Assembly: GCF_003012775.1 (NCBI RefSeq)
Contig: NZ_PXYG01000001.1
Coordinates: 558,001 to 622,000, forward strand
Source of the DNA: Zobellella endophytica
GTDB lineage: Bacteria; Pseudomonadota; Gammaproteobacteria; Enterobacterales; Aeromonadaceae
Reading direction: 5' to 3'
DNA length: 64,000 bases
In this document: in pieces, positions 56,728 to 64,000 of the stretch
How the letters are laid out: every line of letters begins with the position of its first letter
How positions within the stretch are numbered: the stretch's first letter is position 1
Made by a program: the position numbers and the translations under genes
The notes under the pieces: model-generated
Told to the model about the DNA's origin: nothing
Databases searched by the model: none
What the model saw: only the letters and a program-made list of their open reading frames with translations

Positions 56728-58428
56728 ATGGATATCCAAACCTGGACATTTATTCTGGTGGGGCTGAGTTTCGCCCTCTATATCGGTATCGCCATCTGGG
56801 CCCGTGCTGCCACCACCGGCGAGTTCTACGTGGCCGGCGGCGGTGTGCACCCCATTGCCAACGGCATGGCCACGGCGGCGGACTGGATGTCGGCGGCCTC
56901 CTTCATCTCCATGGCCGGCATCATCTCCTTCGCCGGCTACGACGGCGGCGTCTACCTGATGGGCTGGACCGGCGGCTATGTGCTGCTGGCGCTGTGCCTG
57001 GCCCCCTACCTGCGCAAGTTCGGCAAGTTCACGGTGCCGGACTTCATCGGTGATCGCTACTACTCCCAGACCGCGCGCATGGTGGCGGTGTTCTGCGCCA
57101 TCTTCGTGTCCTTCACCTATGTGGCCGGCCAGATGCGCGGCGTGGGCGTGGTGTTCTCCCGCTTCCTCGAGGTGGACATCAACCTGGGTGTTGTCATCGG
57201 CATGGCCATCGTGTTCTTCTACGCGGTCATGGGCGGCATGAAGGGCATCACCTACACCCAGGTGGCCCAGTACTGCGTGCTGATCTTCGCCTTCCTGGTG
57301 CCGGCCATCTTCGTGTCGCTGCTGGTGACCGGCACCCCGGTGCCGCAACTGGGCTTCATCGGCCAGACCACCGACGGCGTCTACCTGCTCGACAAGCTGG
57401 ACGGCCTGTCCCAGGAGCTGGGCTTCACCGAATACACCTCGGGCACCAAGTCCGGCATCGATGTGTTCTTCATCACCGCCGCACTGATGGTGGGCACCGC
57501 CGGTCTGCCCCACGTGATCATCCGCTTCTTCACCGTACCCAAGGTGCGCGATGCCCGCATCTCCGCCGGCTGGGCGCTGCTGTTCATCTCCTTCCTGTAC
57601 ACCACCGCTCCCGCCGTGGCCGCCTTCGCCCGCGCCAACATGATCGAGGGCCTGAACGGCGCCAATGGTCAGGGCGTGGTCGCCGAGCAGGCCCCGGGCT
57701 GGGTCGGCAACTGGGAGAAGACCGGCCTGGTGGCCTGGGAAGACAAGAACGGCGACGGCCGCATGTTCTATGCCGGCGACGAGCGTAACGAAATGACCAT
57801 CAGCCCGGACATCATCGTGCTGGCCAGCCCGGAAATCGGCCGCCTGCCGAACTGGGTGGTGGCCCTGCTGGCGGCCGGTGGCCTGGCGGCGGCGCTCTCT
57901 ACCGCGGCCGGTCTGCTGCTGGTGATCTCCACCTCCATCGCCCACGACCTGCTGAAAAAAGGCTTCCAGCCCGACATGACCGACAAGCAGGAGCTGCTGG
58001 CGGCGCGCCTGGCGGCGGCGGTAGCGGTGATCGGCGCCGGTTATCTCGGCATCAATCCGCCCGGTTTCGTGGCCCAGGTGGTGGCCTTCGCCTTCGGCCT
58101 GGCGGCGGCCTCCTTCTTCCCGGCCATCGTGCTCGGTATCTTCTACAAGAAGATGAACAAGGAAGGCGCCATCGCCGGCATGCTGTGCGGCATCACCTTT
58201 ACCGCCGCCTACATCATCTACTTCAAGTTCATCAACCCGGCGGCCAGCGTACCCGAAAACTGGTGGTTCGGTATCTCCCCCGAGGGCATCGGTACCCTGG
58301 GCATGCTGGTGAACCTGGCGGTGTCGCTGGTAGTGGCCAAGCTGACCACCGAGACCCCGAAAGAGGTGCAGGAGCTGGTGGAGAGCATCCGCTTTCCGAA
58401 AGGGGCCGGTGCCGCTCACGATCATTGA
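56728..58428 (+). CDS. actP: Acetate/glycolate:cation symporter ActP
   Basis: Sodium:solute symporter (SSF) importing acetate and other short carboxylates. 566 residues, about 13-14 helices. Signatures are FYVAGGGVHPIANGMATAADWMSAASFISMAG (several adjacent motifs), VAGQMRGVGVVFSRFLEV, PHVIIRFFTVPKVRDAR and GGLAAALSTAAGLLLVISTSIAHD. Length is slightly above E. coli ActP (549) because of an insertion around residues 310-350 (WEDKNGDGRMFYAGDER). It lies directly after yjcH. No acs gene is in the window. Confidence 0.95.
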   Translation: MDIQTWTFILVGLSFALYIGIAIWARAATTGEFYVAGGGVHPIANGMATAADWMSAASFISMAGIISFAGYDGGVYLMGWTGGYVLLALCLAPYLRKFGKFTVPDFIGDRYYSQTARMVAVFCAIFVSFTYVAGQMRGVGVVFSRFLEVDINLGVVIGMAIVFFYAVMGGMKGITYTQVAQYCVLIFAFLVPAIFVSLLVTGTPVPQLGFIGQTTDGVYLLDKLDGLSQELGFTEYTSGTKSGIDVFFITAALMVGTAGLPHVIIRFFTVPKVRDARISAGWALLFISFLYTTAPAVAAFARANMIEGLNGANGQGVVAEQAPGWVGNWEKTGLVAWEDKNGDGRMFYAGDERNEMTISPDIIVLASPEIGRLPNWVVALLAAGGLAAALSTAAGLLLVISTSIAHDLLKKGFQPDMTDKQELLAARLAAAVAVIGAGYLGINPPGFVAQVVAFAFGLAAASFFPAIVLGIFYKKMNKEGAIAGMLCGITFTAAYIIYFKFINPAASVPENWWFGISPEGIGTLGMLVNLAVSLVVAKLTTETPKEVQELVESIRFPKGAGAAHDH

Positions 58429-58450
58429 TCAAAATCAAACCGGCTGAAGT

Positions 58451-58476
58451 AAAGGGGCGCGCTGGCGCCCCTTTTG
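58451..58476 (+). terminator. Rho-independent terminator of yjcH-actP
   Basis: GGGGCGC (58454-58460) pairs with GCGCCCC (58465-58471), flanked by AAA and TTTT. It lies 22 bases after the actP stop. Confidence 0.9.
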
Positions 58477-58521
58477 CCTGGCTGGCCTTAGTCGTTTGTT
58501 TATAAACCGCTTTCATCTGTT

Positions 58522-58527
58522 TATACT
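58522..58527 (+). promoter_or_regulatory. Candidate -10 element of the msh operon
   Basis: TATACT lies 26 bases before the mshI start in a short AT-rich gap after the actP terminator. TTGTTT at 58496-58501 is a possible but loosely spaced -35. It is the only promoter-like sequence before the tightly overlapping msh genes. Confidence 0.35.
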
Positions 58528-58553
58528 GGCTTTTTATTTTTTGTGCGGTGCGA

Positions 58554-59417
58554 ATGTCCTTGGGTTTCACCTGGTTTAAATCCGTTAAGCCGACCTCTTC
58601 GGTCGGCCTGTATCTGATGCAGGATCGTATCCTGGCGGTGGACGAGCTGACCCCGCAGCAGCTGGTGCCAAGGGAGATCGCCGCCGGCGAAAATGCACCG
58701 CAGGCGTTGGCGGCGATGCTCCATGAGCAGCGCTGGCAGGGCCGCCGGCTGCATATTGCGCTCGGCCGGCACTGGTATCAGCAGGTCCAGCTGGAAAAAC
58801 CCGCCATGCCGGAGGAGGAGCTGGCCCGGGCGCTACCCTGGTGCATGCGCGAGCTGGTGAGCGAGCCGGTCGACCGCCTGCTGTTCGACTATATCGAGTT
58901 GCCGCCCAATCCCCAGGGGCAGGCGCGCATCGCCGTCTATTACAGCCAGCGGGAGCGGCTGGCCGCCCTGGTGAAGGCGGTGACGCCATGCACCGTCGCC
59001 ACCATCGGGGTGGACGAGCTGGCCATGGCCAACCTGCCGGCGCCCGATGTCCGGGGGCTGGTGCTGTACAAGGCGCCCGGTCAGGAGCTGACCCTGACCT
59101 TCATCCACCAGGGGCAGTGGCACTTTTCCCGTACCATCCGCGGCTTCCAGGCACTGGACGACGAGCAGGCCGCCACCGACCAGTTCGTGTTCGACAACCT
59201 GCTGCTGGAGCTGCAGCGCAGCATCGACTACGCGGTGGGGCAGTTGAAGCTGCAGGCCCCCAACCGCTGGTACCTGGCCCTGCCGGAGCGGGTGACGCCG
59301 GCGGTGCAGGCCGCCATCGGCCAGGTGTTCGACCTCCGGCCCGAGTCCCTGACCACGGCCATGCTACCTCCCGTCGCCTTGCCGGCCGTGGGCATATTGC
59401 GGGAGGGGGGCGAGTGA
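58554..59417 (+). CDS. mshI: MSHA biogenesis protein MshI (PilM-like)
   Basis: Cytoplasmic actin-like/PilM-like component that starts the inner-membrane platform of the MSHA type IV pilus. About 287 residues, with SSVGLYLMQDRILAV at the N-terminus in place of the PilM nucleotide-binding start, and a short conserved DNLLLELQRSIDYAVGQ segment near residue 215. The ATG at 58554 is preferred to a GTG two codons upstream. Its stop overlaps the next start (GTGA). It begins the seven-gene msh unit that runs off the window end. Confidence 0.87.
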   Translation: MSLGFTWFKSVKPTSSVGLYLMQDRILAVDELTPQQLVPREIAAGENAPQALAAMLHEQRWQGRRLHIALGRHWYQQVQLEKPAMPEEELARALPWCMRELVSEPVDRLLFDYIELPPNPQGQARIAVYYSQRERLAALVKAVTPCTVATIGVDELAMANLPAPDVRGLVLYKAPGQELTLTFIHQGQWHFSRTIRGFQALDDEQAATDQFVFDNLLLELQRSIDYAVGQLKLQAPNRWYLALPERVTPAVQAAIGQVFDLRPESLTTAMLPPVALPAVGILREGGE

Positions 59418-59992
59418 AAGGTCGCATCGAGTTTTACCAGCCGGCGCTCAGGCCGGATCGGGATCGGCCGACCCTGGCCTTCGCCCTGCGTGGGGCGGGG
59501 GTCATGGTGCTGCTCTGGTTGCTGGCGTGCGCCTATGCCGGCGTGAACAGCGTCTGGCAGGCGGAGCAGAATCGGCAGCTGCGGGCGGCGGCGGACTCGG
59601 GCCAGGCCGATATCGCGCGGTTGCAGCAGAGCCTGGCCCTGCTCAACCAGAGCCGGGACGACGGCCGGCAGCAACGGCTGGAGCAGGATATCCGTGCTCG
59701 CCAGCGCTTGCTGGGCGTGCTCAGCCAGGAAGAGCTGGTGTCCTACGCCGGTACCCTGACCGAGCTGGCGAGCATCCCCTGGCGCGACGTGGCGCTGCAG
59801 GGACTGACCCTGGACGGGCAGCGGATGGTGATCCGCGGTCAGGCCAGCCAGCGGGCGGCGGTGCCGGCGTGGATCCAGGGTTTCGGCCCGGGCGGCGGCC
59901 TGCGGGGCCGGACCTTCAGTGAACTGAGCATTCAGCAGCAACAGCCGGGCCTGTGGCTGTTCACCCTGCAGAGCGAGGGGCTGACACCATGA
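59414..59992 (+). CDS. PilN-like MSHA protein (MshI2)
   Basis: 192-residue single-pass inner-membrane protein: a short cytoplasmic N-terminus, one helix (GVMVLLWLLACAYAGVNSVW), a periplasmic coiled coil (~45-105) and a ferredoxin-like end, as in PilN/GspL-type assembly proteins. GTG start overlapping the mshI stop by four bases. Vibrio naming is variable: this gene is often merged with or called mshI2. It links MshI to MshJ in the pilus platform. Confidence 0.75.
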   Translation: MKGRIEFYQPALRPDRDRPTLAFALRGAGVMVLLWLLACAYAGVNSVWQAEQNRQLRAAADSGQADIARLQQSLALLNQSRDDGRQQRLEQDIRARQRLLGVLSQEELVSYAGTLTELASIPWRDVALQGLTLDGQRMVIRGQASQRAAVPAWIQGFGPGGGLRGRTFSELSIQQQQPGLWLFTLQSEGLTP

Positions 59993-60627
59993 GTCAATGG
60001 ATAAACCGGCTCGAACGCGCCTTCATGGCCCGCACCGGGCGCGAACGCTGGCTGCTGCTGTGCGCCGGCTGGGCCCTGTTGGCCTGGCTGTTGCTGCTGG
60101 TGTACGAACAGACCGTCCAGCACCATTACCAGGCCCGAATGGCGGAGCAGCGGCAAGTACGGCAGACCCTGGACGGCCAGCAGGCCCGGCGGCTGGAGCT
60201 GGAGCAGGGCATTGCCCGCCTGTCCGGCACTGATCACCGCCGGCAGCTGGAACGGCTCAACCGCCGGCTGGCGAGCCTGAACGAAACCGTGGAAAACCGG
60301 ATGCGCACCCTGGTCGGCCCGGAGCAGATGGCGGCCCTGCTGCTGTCGGTGCTGGAGCAGCAGGGGGGCCTGGAGCTCCGGCAGATGACCAGCCAGCCCC
60401 CCCAGGCGGTCACGGTGAACGAGGGGGAAACCCTGTATCGCCATGGCCTGAGCCTGCAACTCGGCGGCAGCTACATGCAGTTGCTGGATTATGTGCAGCG
60501 GCTCGAGCGGTTGTCGGGCCGCATTTTCTGGCATCGCCTGGAGTTCGAGCTGGAGCAGTACCCCCGGGGCGTCATTCGTCTCGATTTTTTTACCATCAGT
60601 CAACACAAGGAGCTGTTGCGTGGTTAA
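59989..60627 (+). CDS. mshJ: MSHA biogenesis protein MshJ (PilO-like)
   Basis: 212-residue inner-membrane protein with one N-terminal helix (WLLLCAGWALLAWLLLLVY, ~24-42), a periplasmic coiled coil (~50-110) and a compact C-terminal domain, the PilO/GspM layout. Its ATG overlaps the preceding stop (ATGA) and its end overlaps the mshK start. Sequence identity to Vibrio MshJ is expected to be low, so the call rests on position and architecture. Confidence 0.8.
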   Translation: MSQWINRLERAFMARTGRERWLLLCAGWALLAWLLLLVYEQTVQHHYQARMAEQRQVRQTLDGQQARRLELEQGIARLSGTDHRRQLERLNRRLASLNETVENRMRTLVGPEQMAALLLSVLEQQGGLELRQMTSQPPQAVTVNEGETLYRHGLSLQLGGSYMQLLDYVQRLERLSGRIFWHRLEFELEQYPRGVIRLDFFTISQHKELLRG

Positions 60628-60934
60628 TACCCTGGTTTTGCTGATGCTGAGCTCGGCCCCCCTGTTGCAGGATCCGACCCGGCCCGTGTCGCCCGAGGCG
60701 GCGGAGCCGGTCGCCGAGGCGGCGTCCCGGGAATACCTTCCCCGGCTGGAAGCGGTCTTTATCGGCGGGGCGGCACCCAGCGCCATCGTGGACGGCCAGC
60801 GTTACCGGCCGGGGGATCGGATTGCCGATTACCGCCTGCTGCGCATCGAGCGCGACCGCATCCTGCTGGAAGGCCGGGGTGCCCGGCTGGAGCTGATGTT
60901 ATTCCCTTCACTCGTGACCCTGAGTAATCAATGA
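60620..60934 (+). CDS. mshK: MSHA biogenesis protein MshK (PilP-like)
   Basis: 104-residue secreted protein with a short hydrophobic leader (VVNTLVLLMLSSAPLL) and the conserved DPTRP box right after it, then a small beta domain (AVFIGGAAPSAIVDGQRYRPGD). This is the PilP/GspC-like connector to the secretin MshL. It starts at a GTG inside the end of mshJ and overlaps mshL by four bases, so the start is inferred from these junctions. Confidence 0.8.
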   Translation: MVNTLVLLMLSSAPLLQDPTRPVSPEAAEPVAEAASREYLPRLEAVFIGGAAPSAIVDGQRYRPGDRIADYRLLRIERDRILLEGRGARLELMLFPSLVTLSNQ

Positions 60935-62571
60935 TCCTGATCAAACGACCCTTTACCGTGGCGCTGCTCGGCGCCTCCCTGGCCGCCTGCGTCAATGTGC
61001 CGGACGGCAGTGTACCCAAGGCGGCCCTGGACGAGGCGCTGCGCCTGCGCCCGGATCCGGTGCCGGCGGCGGTGGAGCGGGAGCTGTTATCCCGGCAGGA
61101 GGTTCGGCCGCTGGTGGCCGGGCCCGAGAGCAGCCGACGCTTCGACATCGCCGCCAGCGAGGTGGCGGCGCGCAGCTTTTTCGCCGCCCTGGGCAACGAA
61201 CGGGGCATCAGCATCGCGGTACACCCGGAAGTAAGCGGACTCATCAGCCTCAACCTGCGCCAGGCCACCCTGCCGGAGGTACTGGACGCGGTGTCCGGCC
61301 TGTACGGCTACGGCATAGAGCAGCGGGGGCGGGTGTATCAGGTGTTTCCCAACGGGGTGCGCACCCGCACCTTCAGTGTGGACTACCTGATGATGAGCCG
61401 GGAAGGGCTGTCGCAGACCGCGATCAGCGGCAGCAGCCTGTCCGGCTCCGGTGATGACGGCCAGACCGACAACAGTGGTACCCGCATCAATACCCGGGGC
61501 AACAGTAATTTCTGGAGCGATCTGGAAAACGCCCTGAGCCGGCTGATCGGCAACGAGCAGGGCAGGGTGGTGGTCACCAATCCCCAGGCCGGGCTGGTGA
61601 CGGTCCGCGCCGCCGCCGATGAACTGATGCTGGTCGAGGAGTTCCTGCAGCAGGCCGAGCGTCAGCTCAAGCGCCAGGTGGTGCTGGAAGCGCGCATCAT
61701 CGAGGTGGAGCTGAACGAAGGTTATGAACAGGGGATCGACTGGAGCAACCTGACCGCGGGCACCAGCACCAGCCGCGGCGGCCAGCCCCTGGTGACAGCC
61801 GGCAGTGCGGTCGAGTACCCGACCGGCACCATCGGCCTGAACCCCATCGCCAACCTGCTGGGCGGCGGTGCCCTGTTTCGGGTCAGCGACGGCAATTTCA
61901 GCGCGGTGATCAGCCTGCTCGAGACCCAGGGTGACGTGAATACCCTGTCCAACCCCAGGGTCACCGCCAGCAACAACCAGAAAGCGGTGATCAAGGTGGG
62001 CACCGACGAATATTTCGTGACCGACTTTTCGGTGACCACCACCACCGGGACCTCCACCACCACCACCCCGGAGGTGGAGCTGACGCCCTTCTTCTCGGGC
62101 ATCGCCCTCGACGTGACCCCGCAGATCGCCGACGACAACCGCATCCTGCTGCATGTGCATCCCTCGGTGACCAGCGTGGAGGAGCGGGAAAAGGTGATCA
62201 ATTTCGGCAACGACGGCGCCGGCAATGCCCAGGTGGTGCGCCTGCCCCTGGCTCGCAGCAGCATCCGCGAGTCCGACACCGTGGTGGAGGCCCGCTCGGG
62301 GGAGCTGATCGTCATCGGCGGCCTGATGCAGACCACCGAGAGCGAGCAGAACACCCGGGTACCCCTGCTGGGCGACATTCCGCTGCTCGGCGAGCTGTTC
62401 AAAAACCGCAGCACCAGCACCCGCAAGAGCGAGCTGGTGATCATGCTGCGCCCGGTGGTGGTCACCGACAATACCTGGCAGACCGAGCTGCGGCGTTCCC
62501 GCGGCTTGCTGGAGAAATGGTATCCAAGTGAAACTATTTCAGGACCCGTGACGGATACCCACAACCTATGA
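60931..62571 (+). CDS. mshL: MSHA secretin MshL
   Basis: Outer-membrane secretin that forms the pilus exit channel, 546 residues. Signal peptide with lipobox LAAC (~residue 18), so probably a lipoprotein. An STN-like N-terminal domain (~75-150: ISIAVHPEVSGLISLNL) and the secretin core with VVLEARIIEVELNEGYEQGIDW, RVTASNNQKAVIKVG and the hallmark VPLLGDIPLLGELFKNR follow. A Ser/Thr-rich linker lies at ~165-190. Overlaps with mshK and the next gene (ATGA each) show tight coupling. Confidence 0.95.
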   Translation: MILIKRPFTVALLGASLAACVNVPDGSVPKAALDEALRLRPDPVPAAVERELLSRQEVRPLVAGPESSRRFDIAASEVAARSFFAALGNERGISIAVHPEVSGLISLNLRQATLPEVLDAVSGLYGYGIEQRGRVYQVFPNGVRTRTFSVDYLMMSREGLSQTAISGSSLSGSGDDGQTDNSGTRINTRGNSNFWSDLENALSRLIGNEQGRVVVTNPQAGLVTVRAAADELMLVEEFLQQAERQLKRQVVLEARIIEVELNEGYEQGIDWSNLTAGTSTSRGGQPLVTAGSAVEYPTGTIGLNPIANLLGGGALFRVSDGNFSAVISLLETQGDVNTLSNPRVTASNNQKAVIKVGTDEYFVTDFSVTTTTGTSTTTTPEVELTPFFSGIALDVTPQIADDNRILLHVHPSVTSVEEREKVINFGNDGAGNAQVVRLPLARSSIRESDTVVEARSGELIVIGGLMQTTESEQNTRVPLLGDIPLLGELFKNRSTSTRKSELVIMLRPVVVTDNTWQTELRRSRGLLEKWYPSETISGPVTDTHNL

Positions 62572-63320
62572 TCGGTAAACGCTATTTGCTGGGGCTGGCC
62601 CTGGCCCTGTTGTCGCCCGCCTGGCTGGCGACCCAGGCCGACGACCTCAACGACAACTGGAACGACGGTGACTGGGCCGATCTGATGGTGGAGCTGCCGC
62701 CGGCCGGCGGTGAGCTCACCATCACCGAGGTTACGCTCAGCCGTGCCGAGCGGCTGGCCGAGGCCCATCGCCAGGCCGACAGCGCCCTGGCCGCCGGCGA
62801 CTGGGCGCGGGCCGAATACCGGCTGGCCCAGGCCCTGGCCGAATATCACGATGCCCACGACACCCGCTTGCGGCTGGCGGCCATGCAGTTCGGCCGGGGG
62901 GCGCTCGAGCAGGCCCGGGTACTGCTGCAGCAGGGGCTGGAGCTGGAGCCGGATCATGCCGACATGCGCCTGGCCCTGGCCCGGCTGCTGGCCGAGCAGG
63001 CCCGTTACGCCGCGGCCTTTCGGGTACTCGACGAGATCAGCCCCCCGCTGGCCGCCCACCTCGACTACTACAGCCTGAAGGCGGAGATGGCCCGGCGCAG
63101 CGACCGCTGCGCGCTGGCGGTGGTGCTCTATCAACGGCTGCTGGCGCAGTCGTCGGGGGTGGGGGCCTGGTGGCTGTCGCTCGGTCTGTGCCAGCAGCGG
63201 CTGGGGGAGGATTTTATCCCTTCCTACCGGCAGGCGCTGGCCAGCGCCGATCTGGGCAATGCCTCGTTACGTTTTGTCGAACAGCAACTGGAGCACCATG
63301 GTACAGCGCAAACTCACTAA
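62568..63320 (+). CDS. mshN: TPR protein of the MSHA cluster (MshN-like)
   Basis: 250-residue secreted protein with a signal peptide (~1-22) and tetratricopeptide repeats (~65-240). In Vibrio the order is mshL, mshM (AAA ATPase), mshN (TPR), mshE. Here the TPR gene follows mshL directly and precedes mshE, so MshN is the best call, although it is shorter than typical MshN and lacks its membrane helix plus long linker. No mshM is present between. It may help assemble or stabilise MshL. Its start overlaps the mshL stop. Confidence 0.72.
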   Translation: MIGKRYLLGLALALLSPAWLATQADDLNDNWNDGDWADLMVELPPAGGELTITEVTLSRAERLAEAHRQADSALAAGDWARAEYRLAQALAEYHDAHDTRLRLAAMQFGRGALEQARVLLQQGLELEPDHADMRLALARLLAEQARYAAAFRVLDEISPPLAAHLDYYSLKAEMARRSDRCALAVVLYQRLLAQSSGVGAWWLSLGLCQQRLGEDFIPSYRQALASADLGNASLRFVEQQLEHHGTAQTH

Positions 63321-64000
63321 GCGCCTCGGCGAGCTGCTGATCGAGCACGGGGTGATCAGTGCCCGGCAACTGGACACCGTATTGCAGCAGCAACAGCAGG
63401 AAGGCGGGCGTATCGGCACCCTGCTGGTGCAGATGGGCATCCTCGGCGAGATGGAGCTGTTGGGCTTCGTGGCCCGCCAGCTGGATCTGCCGCTGCTCGA
63501 CCTGAACAAGGTCAGCATCGACAAGCAGGCGGTCAAGCTGCTGTCCGAGGTGTACGCCCGCCGTTATCGCGCCCTGGTGATCGACGGGGACGACACCCGG
63601 GCCACGGTGGTGCTGTCGGATCCGGCGGATCTCGACACCCAGGATGCCATCGGCAACCTGCTGGCACCGCGGGAGATCAGCCTGGCGGTGGCGCCCCATG
63701 GCCAGCTGCTGGGACTGTACGATCAGCTCTACCGCCGTACCGACGATATCGCCAACCTGGCGGAGCAGCTGCATGTGGAGCACGCGCCCAGCCGGCCGGC
63801 GGTGGACGCCGCCGGCCTGGACGACAGCGATGCCACCGTGGCCAAGCTGCTCAACTCCCTGTTCGAGGATGCCTTGCAGGTCGGGGCCTCCGATATCCAT
63901 ATCGAGCCGGACAAGGCGCTGATCCGCCTGCGCATGCGGGTGGACGGCCTGTTGCAGGAAACCGAACTGAAGGAGGTGGGCATCGCCCCGGCGCTGGTGT
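63298..64000 (+). CDS. mshE: MSHA assembly ATPase MshE (3' end outside window)
   Basis: Hexameric AAA+ ATPase powering pilus extension; Vibrio MshE is regulated by cyclic di-GMP. About 234 codons are visible. The N-terminal MshEN domain has two copies of the c-di-GMP motif, RLGELLIEHGVISARQL and RIGTLLVQMGILGEMEL. The start of the GspE core follows (ASDIHIEPDKALIRLRMRVDG). The nucleotide-binding motifs lie beyond the window end. Its ATG at 63298 is inside the end of the previous gene. Confidence 0.93.
   Translation, partial: MVQRKLTKRLGELLIEHGVISARQLDTVLQQQQQEGGRIGTLLVQMGILGEMELLGFVARQLDLPLLDLNKVSIDKQAVKLLSEVYARRYRALVIDGDDTRATVVLSDPADLDTQDAIGNLLAPREISLAVAPHGQLLGLYDQLYRRTDDIANLAEQLHVEHAPSRPAVDAAGLDDSDATVAKLLNSLFEDALQVGASDIHIEPDKALIRLRMRVDGLLQETELKEVGIAPALV

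Noticed and set aside
56584-58425. 613-codon minus-strand open frame over actP
   Set aside because: Antisense shadow of a strongly conserved transporter.

Overview
The window comes from a GC-rich, motile gammaproteobacterium. MotY (sodium-driven polar flagellum), an MSHA pilus operon, LpxM, AmpR/AmpC and an NSS transporter with a tiny partner subunit all suggest a marine member of the Aeromonadales, for example Oceanimonas/Zobellella-like. That placement is inferred from gene content only. No tRNA, rRNA, CRISPR array or intact insertion sequence was seen.

Bases 1-7.5 kb form a C4 hydroxy-acid block: a class I fumarase cut by the window edge, a tripartite tricarboxylate transporter (TctC plus a fused TctA-TctB), a LysR regulator and L-tartrate dehydratase TtdAB. 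The first 4.8 kb is clearly more AT-rich than what follows and looks acquired. At 7.9-12.1 kb lie a dicarboxylate/amino-acid:cation symporter, RidA, a DSD1-type PLP dehydratase and a second LysR regulator, a likely hydroxy-amino-acid degradation unit that also feeds 2-oxoacids. AmpR/AmpC (12.1-14.4 kb) and the DNA glycosylase AlkA follow.

At 15.4-26.3 kb, on the minus strand, is a compact type I secretion operon: a 5'-truncated cadherin-repeat adhesin, a TPR protein with a PAPS-dependent sulfotransferase domain, a TolC-like channel, an ABC transporter/ATPase and an HlyD-type adaptor. A sulfotransferase next to a type I exporter recalls the Xanthomonas Rax system and is the most unusual system in the window. 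The adhesin is joined head-to-head, at about base 26293, to a 2-hydroxyacid dehydrogenase that has lost its own start: a rearrangement or an assembly joint.

At 27.2-37.3 kb is a complete glucarate/galactarate pathway: a second TctCBA transporter, GarD, KdgD, GudD, an FCD-type GntR regulator and a 2-oxoglutarate semialdehyde dehydrogenase. Two near-identical 22-base motifs lie in front of tctC and kdgD, and a CRP-like site precedes the first. A structured repeat flanked by duplicated terminator sequence follows the last gene.

From 37.5 to 58.4 kb are mostly housekeeping, transport and envelope genes: an AEC carrier, a CPA2 antiporter, NagD, MtgA, an adenine/adenosine deaminase, MotY, TauE/SafE, a 37-residue membrane protein coupled to LpxM, DUF3025, a retropepsin-like protease, NSS transporter large and small subunits, DUF1127, a DASS transporter, a hybrid histidine kinase, DadA, another AEC carrier and YjcH-ActP. 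From 58.5 kb to the end is an MSHA pilus operon (mshI, pilN-like, J, K, L, N-like, E) with almost every gene overlapping the next and no mshM between mshL and the TPR gene.
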